DNA of 64,000 bases from Sediminibacterium salmoneum NBRC 103935 (GCF_000511175.1 NZ_KI866530.1:3102064-3166063), one strand, 5' to 3'; shown: positions 9,347 through 19,466, counted from the stretch's first letter. Numbers and translations are program-made. The notes: generated from the sequence alone by a model not told the origin.

Positions 9347-10101
9347 TTATTTGTGCAGGTAAAAAGAATTGGCTTGGGATAAACAGGTAACTACTAAATC
9401 ATTAATACAAACATGTGCCGGCAAGTGAGCAACATAGTGAATGATGTCCGCAACATCTTTTGCCTGCAATGCTTTATATCCATCATACACGGCATCTGCT
9501 TTTTGTTCATCTCCTTTAAAACGCACAATGGAAAATTCTGTTTCAGCAGCGCCGGGATGAATGGCAGTTACTTTAATGCGGTGTGGAAGTAAATCTATAC
9601 GCATGGCTTTGGAAATGGCGTCCACAGCGTGTTTGGTGGCACAGTATCCGTTGCCGTCCTTATACACTTCTTTGCCAGCGGTTGAACCAATATTAATGAT
9701 ATGACCCTGTTTTTTTCAATCATCAAAGGTAATACCGCTTTGGTTACATACATCAATCCTTTCAGATTGGTATCAATCATGGTTTCCCAATCGTCTAAAT
9801 TAGCTGCTTCAAAAGAATCTCTTCCCAATGCCAGTCCGGCGTTGTTCAATAACACATCAATGGTTTTCCATTGCGCAGGCAATTGTTCTATTACATCAAA
9901 TACTTCCTTTCTGTTTTGTACATCAAAACAAAGCGGAAGAACTTCAATTGAATGTTGAGCCGTTAACGCTGCTGCCAGTTGGGTTAATCTGTCTTTTCTT
10001 CTGCCGGTAATTATGCAGTTCCAGCCGGATGCTGCAAATAATTCAGCAGTGGCTTTCCCAAATCCGGCTGTTGCACCGGTAATCAAAATTGTTTTTTTCA
10101 T
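9347..10101 (-). pseudogene. Short-chain dehydrogenase/reductase split by a -1 shift in a seven-A run
   Basis: An NAD(P)-dependent classical SDR of about 251 residues. The first part (from the ATG at 10101) has TGATAGFGKATA for cofactor binding and NNAGLALG. The second part, in the neighbouring frame, carries GHIINIGSTAGKE and the catalytic YCATK. The break is at seven consecutive A on the minus strand (plus-strand T run 9710-9716): read as is, the frame leaves the family sequence after MIEKN; one extra A, or a -1 ribosomal slip, rejoins it precisely. The heptamer reads A AAA AAC in frame, a possible slippery site. No other decay is visible, so an assembly error or a recent indel is likely. 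It lies between the PKD protein gene and the FabK-like gene. Confidence 0.85.
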
Positions 10102-10116
10102 AAAGAAGGCTTGGTG

Positions 10117-10124
10117 CAAAATTA
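10117..10124 (-). promoter_or_regulatory. Bacteroidota -7 box upstream of the SDR gene
   Basis: The minus strand reads TAATTTTG, an exact TAnnTTTG match, 15 nt before the SDR ATG. This suggests the SDR and FabK-like pair can be transcribed independently of the upstream PKD gene. Confidence 0.5.
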
Positions 10125-10125
10125 A

Positions 10126-12756
10126 CTATCTAATGAGAACCGCAGTCCCTTTTTTATAAACACGATTGCCTAAATAGTCAATGCCTTCTGCCTGAAAAAT
10201 ATAAGTGCCTGCAGGTTGGGGCTCTCCTTTAAAACTGCCGTCCCATCCTTTATTGAGTTCATTGGTATAGAAAATTTGCTGACCCCATCTGTTGAAAACA
10301 GAAAAATAAACCAGCTGGGTAATTCCTACTGCAATGGGTCTGAGAATATCGTTTCTTCCATCCCCATTCGGTGTAAATGCAGTAGGGATAAAGAGTTGAG
10401 GTCCTCCGGAAAAAACACGAACGGTAATATCGTCTTCGCCGTAACAACCTGCTTCACCTGTTACTCTTACCCGGTAGGTAATAGAATCTGTCCCTGCTGC
10501 TAAAGTGAGAATAGGATTGGCCACGGTTGGATCAGAGAGTCCGGTAAGCGGAGTCCAGTTAAAACTGCCAGTGCCACTGGCATTCAGTTGCAGGGGTTGA
10601 TCGGGCAGTGCTACAGTATCGGATCCTGCATTCACTTCAATTGGCGGAACTACGCGGACAATGATGGTATCTGATACGGGTTTATTACATCCCAGTGTAT
10701 CGGTAACGGTTAATGTATAGGCAGTGCTTCTGGAAGGTCCGGCCAATGGATTCAATGTGTTCGCGTTAATCATGGAATTGGTTGGCGACCAACTGAAAGC
10801 AGAACCCACAATTGTTGCAGGTAAATTTAACCGGCTTCCAAAACAGATGGTGGTATCGGGTCCAATATTTACGCGAGGATAGGGAGCAACCCTTATTCGC
10901 ACAGAATCTCTTGCCTGACAATATCCAAGATTGGCCGTTACATAATAGGTTTCATCCTGCAAGGGAGCCAGCTTCGGAAATTTCACGGGGTCAACGGGGG
11001 CACCGGATGCAGATGTCCACTGATAACTCAGTGCATCACTTACTGTTTGCAGCTGAATGGTATCGGTTTGGCAAATGATGGCAGAAGGGCCTGCGTCCAC
11101 AGAAATAAAATCGAGCACGTTTACGGTAACTGTATCACTATTAATGCACCCATTGTTGTTAACTGTTACAATGTATCGCGTGGTATCAACCGGATACACC
11201 AGTGGATTCGCAATATTTCTGTTGGAGATTCTTAGCAAACTGCCACTGATATCCGGTGTCCAGTTTACAATACCTGCACCTACATTGGCAATAAGCGGAA
11301 GCGTATCAATGCTGCAGATCAACGTGTCTTTGAATACCAGATTCAGCAAAGGTTTGTCGAGCACCATCAGGGGTTTCGTAATGGTATCTATACAACCTTT
11401 ACTATTGGTAACAATCAGCGAAACATTGGTATTAACAGGAGCCGGATATTTCCATACAGAATCTTTGGCGCGGGAAGTATCTGCTGTGCTGGTATTGTCT
11501 CCAAAATTCCATCGCCAGCTATCTACTACGCCATAACGGGTAAGGGTAGCATCCTTAAAACTATATTCATTTAAAAAACAGGAACCCGTAATGGTAAAAT
11601 CAGGAGTGAAGCCGGGATAAATTTTTACATCAGCAAACGCAGAGTCCTGACATCCGCCATCATTGGTTACTTTTAATTTTAGGCGGTAGGTGCCGGTATC
11701 TGCATAAGTAAATGTAGGAGTAGGATTGGTTGAAATATCCGTTGTACTATTGGTGACGCCAAAATCCCATAGATAATTATTAACCAGTCCGGTTGACTCG
11801 TTCTGAAAAGTTAAGGTAAACCCATTGCAACTAATATAGGTAGGTTTTAGTTCTGCTGCAGATAGGGAACAATCGGCCACCTGAATATGAATTTCCTTCC
11901 GGGTCTCTCCAATTTTTACACCGTTCCTGAATTCACTGGCACAGACTGCAACAATATATTCTCCGGTGATATCTGGTGCAATACCACTTATTAAACCTGT
12001 AGTTGGATCGATGGTTACATTCGACGACATGGGTACCAATCCTGAAAAAGGAGCTTGATAGGGTACTCCTGCATAGGGCGGATTAGAAGGGGTGGTTGGT
12101 ACAGGATTCGTCTGAGAACCACCCGTTAATCCGGAACAAAAGGAATAAGATAAACTGTCTCCATCTGCATCAGTAGCTCCGAAGTCAAAAGTAAACGGGG
12201 CATTGAAACAAACGATGGCCGTATCTCTTTGAGCAAAAACCGGGCTGCTGTTTTTGGCATAGCTAATTCCATTTATAATACCCGGTATAGTATTCGTATA
12301 GCTTACACCAATGGTTGAAGAAATGGCACCTACATTGGCAATATTTCCAATACGGCAACAGCGTTGAACCGAAAAGTAATAACCTTCAGCAATATTGGGT
12401 AAATCAATTTCAGTTACATAAAAGTCAATATTATAACAGACCCTGGGCCTGGAACTTAAACAGGGATCATAAGTTGTTTTGTCCGGGGTTTCCCTTCCGC
12501 TTCTGCCAATGGTTCTTGTATTAATTAAGGCATTTGTTGCTCCATTAAAAATACCAAGATTAACGGCATTATCGGTTTGACCCTCACGAAGGTTACATTG
12601 CAAATATTGCCGAACGGTTATTCTATACCTTGAACTATTGGCAGTTGCTCCATCTCCCAGGTATTCGTATTGAATCCAGCCTCCTTTTAAGTGATCTGCA
12701 TACAAATGGGTCAGGGAGCTCAATAAAAACACTAAAACAATCCAAATCCTGTACAT
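10126..12756 (-). CDS. Large PKD-domain surface protein with gliding/T9SS type-B C-terminal domain
   Basis: An 876-residue exported protein with an N-terminal signal peptide ending near LYADH. After a family-specific Cys-rich N-terminal domain (GGWIQYEYLGD, VQRCCRIGN) come a cadherin-like stretch (DADGDSLSYSFC), PKD-type repeats (YLWDFGVTN, WRWNFGDNT) and Ig-like repeats with regularly spaced Cys. The last 90 residues (FIPTAFTPNGDGRNDIL, FNRWGQQIF, PAGTYIFQAEG) are the gliding motility-associated C-terminal domain, which in related bacteria directs type IX secretion. It is a tandem paralogue of the gene at 12833-15433, with the same architecture. A role as a surface adhesin or matrix protein is inferred. 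Confidence 0.9.
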   Translation of the reverse strand: MYRIWIVLVFLLSSLTHLYADHLKGGWIQYEYLGDGATANSSRYRITVRQYLQCNLREGQTDNAVNLGIFNGATNALINTRTIGRSGRETPDKTTYDPCLSSRPRVCYNIDFYVTEIDLPNIAEGYYFSVQRCCRIGNIANVGAISSTIGVSYTNTIPGIINGISYAKNSSPVFAQRDTAIVCFNAPFTFDFGATDADGDSLSYSFCSGLTGGSQTNPVPTTPSNPPYAGVPYQAPFSGLVPMSSNVTIDPTTGLISGIAPDITGEYIVAVCASEFRNGVKIGETRKEIHIQVADCSLSAAELKPTYISCNGFTLTFQNESTGLVNNYLWDFGVTNSTTDISTNPTPTFTYADTGTYRLKLKVTNDGGCQDSAFADVKIYPGFTPDFTITGSCFLNEYSFKDATLTRYGVVDSWRWNFGDNTSTADTSRAKDSVWKYPAPVNTNVSLIVTNSKGCIDTITKPLMVLDKPLLNLVFKDTLICSIDTLPLIANVGAGIVNWTPDISGSLLRISNRNIANPLVYPVDTTRYIVTVNNNGCINSDTVTVNVLDFISVDAGPSAIICQTDTIQLQTVSDALSYQWTSASGAPVDPVKFPKLAPLQDETYYVTANLGYCQARDSVRIRVAPYPRVNIGPDTTICFGSRLNLPATIVGSAFSWSPTNSMINANTLNPLAGPSRSTAYTLTVTDTLGCNKPVSDTIIVRVVPPIEVNAGSDTVALPDQPLQLNASGTGSFNWTPLTGLSDPTVANPILTLAAGTDSITYRVRVTGEAGCYGEDDITVRVFSGGPQLFIPTAFTPNGDGRNDILRPIAVGITQLVYFSVFNRWGQQIFYTNELNKGWDGSFKGEPQPAGTYIFQAEGIDYLGNRVYKKGTAVLIR

Positions 12757-12811
12757 AGTAGCAAGTTAAACCAATAAGAAACAAAAATGGGGCAGGCGGT
12801 TGCCTGAAACA

Positions 12812-12842
12812 GTAAAAATCCGTTAAAATCAATCAACGGATT
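12812..12842 (-). terminator. Terminator between the two PKD surface-protein genes
   Basis: AATCCGTT (12817-12824) and AACGGATT (12835-12842) form an 8-bp stem with a 10-nt loop overlapping the stop codon of the upstream paralogue. On the minus strand it is followed by five T. Confidence 0.7.
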
Positions 12843-15433
12843 AAAACAGCGGTTCCTTTTTTATAAACGGTTTTTCCTGAAAAGTCTTTTGCTTCGGCCT
12901 GAAAAACATAAGTGCCTGCCGGTTGAGGCTCTCCATTAAATATACCATCCCATCCTGCGCCTATTGAGGTAGTTCTATAAAGCAGTTGCCCCCAGCGACT
13001 GTACACTGCAAAATAATTCAGTTGAGCAATGCCCACGGGTATGGGTCTTAGCAAATCATTTTTGCCATCTGCATTGGGAGTAAACGCAGAAGGGATATAT
13101 AAGTCGGGTCCGTTTTTAAATACAAGAACTTTAATGGAATCTTCACCAAAACATTGGTTGTTACTGCCCATTACACGATAAACAACAGAGTCTATATTAT
13201 TGCCCAATAGGGCAACCGGATTGGCTATCCGGGCATCTGATAAACCGGTTGAAGGAGACCATTGATACAATTGCGCGCCGGATGCACTTAACTGCAGGGG
13301 TTGATTAACGCTTACAGCAGTATCTCTTCCGGCAAACACAAGTGGTTTGGGAATTATGATAATTTGTACAGAATCCGTAACTGATTTATTGCAACCCAAA
13401 GTATCACTAACGGTTAAGTAATAGGTTTTGCTGCTGGCAGGGGTAACCAGCGGGTTTAAGGAATTGGCCTGCATCATATTCAGCGTGGGTGACCAACGAA
13501 AACTACTGCCCGCTATCTGTGCATTCAACATTACTGCATTTCCAAAACAGATACTGGTGTCCATGCCGGCATTTACGGAAGGATATGGAACGGTAACAAT
13601 GCGGATACTGTCTTTGTCTTCGCATTTGCCCAGATTAGCGGTTACAAAATAGTGAGTGGTTCGAGAGGGTTGTAACCTGGGATTTTTTTCATTGGAAACA
13701 AATTGTCCGGATTCGTTGGTCCATCTGTATTGCAGGGCCTGGCTGTTTACCTGCAAAACAATTGAATCGTTCAAACAAATGGTGCTGTCTTCACCGGCAC
13801 GAACAGTAATAAATGGCAAAACGTTTACGGTGATGGTGTCTTTGCTGATGCATCCGTTGTTGTTGATACTAACTGTGTATTGGGTGGTTACTTTGGGATA
13901 CACCACTACACTGGCTGTATTGGTATTGCTGATATCTACATTGGGTTCCCAGTTAAAAATACCACTGCTGTTAACGCGAATTGGCAAACTGTCAATACTG
14001 CAAATTAATGTGTCTTTGAAGGGTACCTGTAGCAAAGGTTTGTCTGAAACCAATAGCGTTCGGTTTAAGGTATCCAAGCATCCTTTTGAATCTCCCACCA
14101 TTAACTGAATATTTTTTAACGAAGTGGTGGAATATTGGTATTGTGCATTTTTATTTCTTGAAGTATCCGACAGAAGGGTTTCATCCCCAAAATTCCATCG
14201 CCAGTAATTTACCACACCATATACAGAAGTACTGATATCATTGAAGCTATAGGGATTCAAAAAGCAAGTTCCGTCAATTGACAATGCTGATTTAAATCCG
14301 GGAAATACCCTCACTTCTACCGTATCTGTGCCAATACAACCTTTGGGACCCGTTACCGTAAGACTAGCCTTGTATACACCTGTGTCTTTATAAGTATGCA
14401 GAACAGAACCCGATTGCGGATAAGTATTGTTGAGGGAGTCTCCGAAATTCCAGACATAATTGGTAATACTCGAAGAAGTAGATTCATTCTCGAACAGCAC
14501 AGTAAAATTTTTACACTGAATAATTTTATCGGGCAAATTCGCTTCAATAAAATCACAACCTTGCACCGCCATGATAAAGTCTTTTCTGTGTTCATTAAAA
14601 GCTTTGCCATTGCGCCATTCGGTTATACAAACATTAACCACATAGTTGCCAGGTGCAGGTGCAATTCCACTGATAACGCCTGTGGCTGGATCAATGCTTA
14701 CTTTATCACCTAGCGGCAGGCTTCCACTAAAAGGGAATCGGTAGGGTAGCGGGTCTTTGGATAAAATACCGGGAGGACCAGCATTCTGATTACCTCCGGG
14801 AGAGCTAAACGCATCACAAAAACTATAAGTTAGTGAATCGCTATCCGGATCAGTTGCACCAAAATCCAGTGTGAATTTTTTTTGGGAACAAATCAGGGCT
14901 GTGTCTTTTACATTGAACTGCGGACTGCTGTTAAAACCTCCGGATAAAGCATTCCTTCCGGGAATTTTGGTTACATAATTACTGCCCACACTTGCAGGTT
15001 GTGCCAGGTTGGTAATAAAGTCTATCCTGCAACATCCCAGTCTGGACAAAGTATAACCAATAGGACTATTGGGTAAGGAAATGCTTGCAGAATAAAGAGC
15101 CACCTGATAACAGGCACCAACATTGCCCACCAGACAAGGGAAGGCCGCTGTATTCAGCGAAATCGTGTTAACATCCGAAACTCTCGGTAAAGGCAAACTG
15201 CTGAATAAAATATCCCCTTCATATATACCCACGTTAGCCTGTTCTGATTCCAGGGTTGGTCCCAGCGAATTACATTCTCTGAATAAACGCAAAGTGATTA
15301 CATAAATACTATTGGCCGGATTGTTTGCATCAGGACTTATATAGTTGTAATACAATTCTCCTCCGGCAATATGTCTTGCTTGGCTTGTATTGCAGATCAG
15401 CAATAAAAAAAGCAATAGCCGGAAAAATTTCAT
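12833..15433 (-). CDS. Large PKD-domain surface protein, paralogue of the downstream gene
   Basis: An 866-residue exported protein with a signal peptide (FFRLLLFLLLICNTSQA). The N-terminal domain begins RHIAGGELYYNY and contains LGCCRIDF, parallel to GCC-type sequence in its neighbour. The repeat DPDSDSLTYSFC, the PKD motifs YVWNFGDSLN and YWRWNFGDE, and the C-terminal sorting domain (YIPSAFTPNADGKNDLL, YSRWGQLLY, PAGTYVFQAEAKD) occur in the same order as in 10126-12756. The C-termini of the two proteins are nearly superimposable while the middle parts diverge, indicating tandem duplication. Its start lies 1 bp after the stop of the alpha/beta hydrolase, so it may be the distal gene of guaB-lnt-hydrolase transcription. 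Confidence 0.9.
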   Translation of the reverse strand: MKFFRLLLFLLLICNTSQARHIAGGELYYNYISPDANNPANSIYVITLRLFRECNSLGPTLESEQANVGIYEGDILFSSLPLPRVSDVNTISLNTAAFPCLVGNVGACYQVALYSASISLPNSPIGYTLSRLGCCRIDFITNLAQPASVGSNYVTKIPGRNALSGGFNSSPQFNVKDTALICSQKKFTLDFGATDPDSDSLTYSFCDAFSSPGGNQNAGPPGILSKDPLPYRFPFSGSLPLGDKVSIDPATGVISGIAPAPGNYVVNVCITEWRNGKAFNEHRKDFIMAVQGCDFIEANLPDKIIQCKNFTVLFENESTSSSITNYVWNFGDSLNNTYPQSGSVLHTYKDTGVYKASLTVTGPKGCIGTDTVEVRVFPGFKSALSIDGTCFLNPYSFNDISTSVYGVVNYWRWNFGDETLLSDTSRNKNAQYQYSTTSLKNIQLMVGDSKGCLDTLNRTLLVSDKPLLQVPFKDTLICSIDSLPIRVNSSGIFNWEPNVDISNTNTASVVVYPKVTTQYTVSINNNGCISKDTITVNVLPFITVRAGEDSTICLNDSIVLQVNSQALQYRWTNESGQFVSNEKNPRLQPSRTTHYFVTANLGKCEDKDSIRIVTVPYPSVNAGMDTSICFGNAVMLNAQIAGSSFRWSPTLNMMQANSLNPLVTPASSKTYYLTVSDTLGCNKSVTDSVQIIIIPKPLVFAGRDTAVSVNQPLQLSASGAQLYQWSPSTGLSDARIANPVALLGNNIDSVVYRVMGSNNQCFGEDSIKVLVFKNGPDLYIPSAFTPNADGKNDLLRPIPVGIAQLNYFAVYSRWGQLLYRTTSIGAGWDGIFNGEPQPAGTYVFQAEAKDFSGKTVYKKGTAVLIR

Positions 15434-15434
15434 A

Positions 15435-16262
15435 TCAGATAAAGAGTTGAATGAATCCGGATAAGTGCCGGTTCATTTCATTGGGAGCTTCAAGCATACC
15501 CATATGGCCCACACCCTCCATCACTTTAAGATACGATTTATTGGGTATTGTTGCTTGTTGCTCCAGATCTGTCAAAGGAGCAGCAATATCTTCCGGTCCG
15601 GCCACAAACAAAACCGGCTCGTGCAGGTATCGCAATAAGTTGGACTGGTCGGGTCTTTGCATCATGGCTCGGGTATACGCCATTAAAACGGTTGGGTCAA
15701 ATGCCTTGGTTGCTTCTACCAGTTCCTGCACTTTTTCAGGGGCTGCATTGCGAAATGCTTCACCAAATAAATTCACCATGGTCGTTTTAAACAAAGCATA
15801 TCCGCCATTATCTCTGATGAATTCTATGCTTTTCAGGCGAACCGATTTTTTTTCTGCAGTATCTGCAAACGCTGTGCTGTGAACCAGTCCCAGGGCTTTC
15901 AGGTGATTGGGATAATGACGTGCAAATGCCAGAGAAATATATCCGCCCATGCTATGACCCAAGAGAATGGCAGGTGACAAATCTTCAACATGAACAATTT
16001 CATGAATGCATTCGGCCAGGTCTTCCATGCTTAGTTTGGGCAACCATTCGGCATAACCTTTAGGAGTAATAAAAGATTGTCCCGAGCCAGGTAAATCCAG
16101 TACAATCAATTGACAAATGGAAGAAAGCGTATCAATCTGGTTATTCCAGATACGGCTGTCTTCTCCATATCCATGCACCAAAAAAACGGGTTGCCCTTTA
16201 CCCATAATGCGATAGTGCAGCGAGTAATAAGGAGTTTTAAGCTGACTGGTTTTTACGGACAT
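15435..16262 (-). CDS. Alpha/beta hydrolase
   Basis: A 275-residue alpha/beta-fold hydrolase. The oxyanion-hole motif is VHGYGEDSRIW, the nucleophile elbow is GHSMGGYISL (Ser nucleophile), the acid lies near VAGPEDIAAP, and the catalytic His is in GVGHMGMLE near the C-terminus, where these folds usually have GHxxxLE. No signal peptide is seen, so it is probably cytoplasmic. It overlaps the end of lnt by 26 bp, indicating translational coupling. The substrate cannot be deduced: esterases, haloperoxidase-like enzymes and C-C hydrolases share these motifs. Confidence 0.88.
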   Translation of the reverse strand: MSVKTSQLKTPYYSLHYRIMGKGQPVFLVHGYGEDSRIWNNQIDTLSSICQLIVLDLPGSGQSFITPKGYAEWLPKLSMEDLAECIHEIVHVEDLSPAILLGHSMGGYISLAFARHYPNHLKALGLVHSTAFADTAEKKSVRLKSIEFIRDNGGYALFKTTMVNLFGEAFRNAAPEKVQELVEATKAFDPTVLMAYTRAMMQRPDQSNLLRYLHEPVLFVAGPEDIAAPLTDLEQQATIPNKSYLKVMEGVGHMGMLEAPNEMNRHLSGFIQLFI

Positions 16263-17856
16263 ATTTGCTTCGTTTACGCAAAGATATCAGTAGTAGGAAT
16301 ACACTGCAGGTAACTGCAATTTTAAAAATATAGTCGCCGTGCTGCACATAAAAACTCAATTCATTACTGGTGTAAATATTTTGCTTTAATGCACCTGCCT
16401 GATCCCATCCCAGTTGTTGAACAATTTTCCCAGTTGGGTCAATAAAAGCAGAAATACCTGTATTGGCGGAACGCGCCACCCATCTTCGGGTTTCAATGGA
16501 TCTTAGTTTTGCGTATTGCAAATGTTGTTTGTGTCCGTCTGTATTGCCCCACCAGCCATCATTGGTCATAATGGTTAACAGATTGGCTCCTCTTTTTACA
16601 TAGTTGGCTACATATTCGCCATACACACTTTCATAGCAGATAATGGGTGCTGCATTTTGCTGATACAAGGGATGCCGAAATACAACTGGTGTATCTGAAA
16701 CCCCATAACCACCGGTAGATCCGCCAAACTGTTCAAAAACCGGTGCCATAAAACGAAGAAAGGAAGGAAGGGTCTCTACCCCTGGAACCAGTTTGCTTTT
16801 ATTGTAAAAAACAGGTGGCTGAATTGCAACCATGGGTTGACTGTCTTTTCTTGCCTGCAATTGAACAGCTGCATTAAATGCATCGTAATAAATGCCTTCT
16901 TCTGTTTTACGTGCGGTGGCAGTTGCAGCCGTGGTTCCATATCTTTTAAAAGTTTCAATTCCTGAAACCAGTTGCAGATTCGGGTACTGGTGCAGCAGTT
17001 GAAACACGGGTTGGTAATAAGGATTTACAGGAATATTATCCTGCCAGTCTGCCGCACTCATGGCGGTTTCCGGCCAAACCAACATGCTGGTGTTGGAATT
17101 GATTTTGCTTTTACTAATGCTTACTAATTTCTCAATTTGTTGTGCGGTGGTAAGTGATTCAAATTTCTGGTAAGGATCAATATTGGGTTGAACCACAACA
17201 ATATTTTCTTTTGTGTTTTCCTTGCCATTGTCCCATTGTGAGAGATAGCTCATCCATCCTACAAATAACCACAGCAGAAACATCGAAGCACTGAAAATAC
17301 CCACTTGAACAAGCTTCCTTTTTTTCTGCGCCAAAAGAAACTGAAAAGCCAGGATATTCATGATCCAGATGAGTAAGGAACCCCCTGCTACACCTGTGTA
17401 GGCATACCATTGAATCATTGGCGTAATTGGGCTTAATCCGTTGCCCAGTGTTAGCCAGGGCCAACTGATGCTCCAGTTTAAATGTACCCATTCAAAGCAT
17501 AACCAGAAAGCAACCAATCCCAATAAAGCCTGCGATTGGTTCATTTTTTTTCTCAGCGTAATGTATCCCCACCAAGGCAAACACATTAAGCTGGTATTGA
17601 TAATAATGGCAGCAATTGCACCAAAGCCCGTAGAATTCCACAACCACCAAGTAGTGCCTGTATTCCAGACCAATAAAGTAAGGGCCGGATATTTCAATAA
17701 CTTAAATGCAGGGGTATGCTGATCCAATACCCAAAGCAAGGGCACCCAGGCAAACAACAATGCAATGGTAAATGACCATTCAGGCCAACCCAATATGAGC
17801 ATTAAGCCAGAAAGAATACTTAATCCGATTGCAGAAAAAGCAGATCCCTTTTTCAT
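16237..17856 (-). CDS. lnt: Apolipoprotein N-acyltransferase
   Basis: Inner-membrane enzyme that adds the third acyl chain to the N-terminal cysteine of lipoproteins. The N-terminal half holds several membrane helices (SAIGLSILSGLMLILGW onward), then a periplasmic nitrilase-like domain with the triad in VWPETAMSA (Glu), NKSKLVPGVE (Lys) and ICYESVYGE (Cys). One more helix lies at the C-terminus. The ATG at 17856 gives 539 residues beginning MKKGSAFS; the longer frame upstream overlaps guaB and is rejected. It begins 11 bp after the guaB stop on the same strand. The many lipoproteins in this window (HmuY, SusD, 35113-36369) are natural substrates. Confidence 0.94.
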   Translation of the reverse strand: MKKGSAFSAIGLSILSGLMLILGWPEWSFTIALLFAWVPLLWVLDQHTPAFKLLKYPALTLLVWNTGTTWWLWNSTGFGAIAAIIINTSLMCLPWWGYITLRKKMNQSQALLGLVAFWLCFEWVHLNWSISWPWLTLGNGLSPITPMIQWYAYTGVAGGSLLIWIMNILAFQFLLAQKKRKLVQVGIFSASMFLLWLFVGWMSYLSQWDNGKENTKENIVVVQPNIDPYQKFESLTTAQQIEKLVSISKSKINSNTSMLVWPETAMSAADWQDNIPVNPYYQPVFQLLHQYPNLQLVSGIETFKRYGTTAATATARKTEEGIYYDAFNAAVQLQARKDSQPMVAIQPPVFYNKSKLVPGVETLPSFLRFMAPVFEQFGGSTGGYGVSDTPVVFRHPLYQQNAAPIICYESVYGEYVANYVKRGANLLTIMTNDGWWGNTDGHKQHLQYAKLRSIETRRWVARSANTGISAFIDPTGKIVQQLGWDQAGALKQNIYTSNELSFYVQHGDYIFKIAVTCSVFLLLISLRKRSKYVRKNQSA

Positions 17857-17867
17857 GAGAAACTGTT

Positions 17868-19367
17868 TTATTTTCTGCTGTAATTCGGAGCTTCTTTGGT
17901 AATGTCTACATCGTGTGCATGGCTTTCTTTCATACCTGCATTCGTAATTTTTACGAAAGTGGCTTTTTGCAAAGCAGGAATGTCTTTGGCACCACAATAA
18001 CCCATACCAGAACGCAGACCACCCACGTACTGATAAATGATTTCACTCAAATTTCCTTTGTATGCCACACGTCCTTCAATACCTTCTGGAACGTATTTTT
18101 TAATATCGGCTTCCACGTCCTGGAAATATCGGTCGCCGCTGCCCTGGCTCATGGCGCCTAAGCTGCCCATGCCACGGTATTCCTTGAATTTTCTTCCTTC
18201 GTAAATAATAGTTTCACCCGGGCTTTCTTCTACTCCTGCAAACACACTACCCATCATCACCATATTGGCACCCGCTGCCAATGCTTTAACCATATCTCCC
18301 GTGTAACGGATACCACCATCTGCAATCACCGGAATGCCTTTGGCTTTTAAAGCCTTGGTGGCTTCCATTATAGCGGTTAGCTGAGGAACCCCGGCACCGG
18401 CTACAATGCGCGTTGTACATATAGAGCCAGGTCCAATCCCTACTTTCACACAATCTGCTCCTGCTTCAGCCAGTGCTTTTGCACCTGCACCGGTACCTAC
18501 ATTACCAGCAATAATGGGCAATTTTTTAAAGTTTTTACGCAAAGCTTTCAGTGCTTCAATTACTCCCTTGCTATGACCATGTGCAGAGTCGAGGGTAACA
18601 ATATCTACCCCAACATGCTGTAAAGCAGCAGCGCGATCCATTAAATCTTTAGTAATGCCCAAAGCCGCTCCCACTCTCAGTCTTCCGAGATTGTCTTTTA
18701 CTGCGTTAGGGAAATTTCTGATTTGTAAAATATCTCTGTAGGTAATTAACCCAATCAATTTTCCTTGTTTATTTACTACGGGAAGTTTCTCAATTTTATA
18801 CTGACGAAGAATATGTTCTGCTTTCTTCATGTCGGTACCTTCTGGAGCAGTCACCAGATTTTCCTTGGTCATTACTTCTTTAACCTTTTTCTTGTTGTCG
18901 GTTTCGAAGCGTAAATCTCTATTGGTTAAAATGCCAACTAATTTACCAGCATTGTCCACCACAGGAATGCCCCCGATTTTATTCTCTCTCATCAATTTCA
19001 GCGCATCACCAATGGTTGCATCCACCAATAAAGTAATGGGGTCAATGATCATTCCGCTTTCACTGCGCTTTACTTTTCTCACTTGTTCCGCCTGCTTTTC
19101 AATGCTCATGTTTTTGTGCAGAATACCCAGTCCACCTTCTCTGGCCAAAGCAATGGCCAGATTGGCTTCTGTAACCGTATCCATGGCTGCAGATAAAATG
19201 GGTACATTCAGAATAATGTCTTTGGTTAAATGGGTACTGATGTTTACTTCGCGGGGAAGAATATCACTGTAAGCGGGCATCAGAAGAACATCATCGAAGG
19301 TTAAACCTTCACCAAATAAACGAGAAGCAGAACTGCTTTTGCGGGATTGATTGAGATTTGTTGCCAT
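17868..19367 (-). CDS. guaB: Inosine-5'-monophosphate dehydrogenase
   Basis: Oxidises IMP to XMP with NAD+, the first committed step of GMP synthesis. The N-terminal barrel begins [14 protein letters not shown]. Two CBS domains (about residues 100-215) interrupt the barrel. The active-site loop [11 protein letters not shown] contains the catalytic Cys, followed by [11 protein letters not shown] and the flap with MGSLGAM. The ATG at 19367 gives 499 residues, the usual length. A strong Bacteroidota promoter sits so close upstream that the message is probably leaderless. guaB, lnt, the hydrolase and perhaps the PKD gene form one transcription unit. Confidence 0.97.
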   Translation of the reverse strand: MATNLNQSRKSSSASRLFGEGLTFDDVLLMPAYSDILPREVNISTHLTKDIILNVPILSAAMDTVTEANLAIALAREGGLGILHKNMSIEKQAEQVRKVKRSESGMIIDPITLLVDATIGDALKLMRENKIGGIPVVDNAGKLVGILTNRDLRFETDNKKKVKEVMTKENLVTAPEGTDMKKAEHILRQYKIEKLPVVNKQGKLIGLITYRDILQIRNFPNAVKDNLGRLRVGAALGITKDLMDRAAALQHVGVDIVTLDSAHGHSKGVIEALKALRKNFKKLPIIAGNVGTGAGAKALAEAGADCVKVGIGPGSICTTRIVAGAGVPQLTAIMEATKALKAKGIPVIADGGIRYTGDMVKALAAGANMVMMGSVFAGVEESPGETIIYEGRKFKEYRGMGSLGAMSQGSGDRYFQDVEADIKKYVPEGIEGRVAYKGNLSEIIYQYVGGLRSGMGYCGAKDIPALQKATFVKITNAGMKESHAHDVDITKEAPNYSRK

Positions 19368-19370
19368 AGG

Positions 19371-19404
19371 CAAAGATAGCAGATGCCAGAACTTTCTTCC
19401 AAAA
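19371..19404 (-). promoter_or_regulatory. guaB promoter, -33 TTTTGG and -7 TATCTTTG
   Basis: On the minus strand TTTTGG (19399-19404) is followed after 20 nt by TATCTTTG (19371-19378). Both the sequences and the spacing fit the Bacteroidota housekeeping promoter. Only 3 nt separate the -7 box from the ATG. Confidence 0.75.
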
Positions 19405-19466
19405 TTATTTCTGTTACCTTCGCAGCAGCTCATTCAATTGATCAAAGTAATTCGCGCATTTACGCA

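Noticed and set aside
11057..11536. Plus-strand frames inside the PKD-protein genes
   Set aside because: They are antisense readings of repetitive Ig/PKD-coding sequence with no family features or plausible starts.
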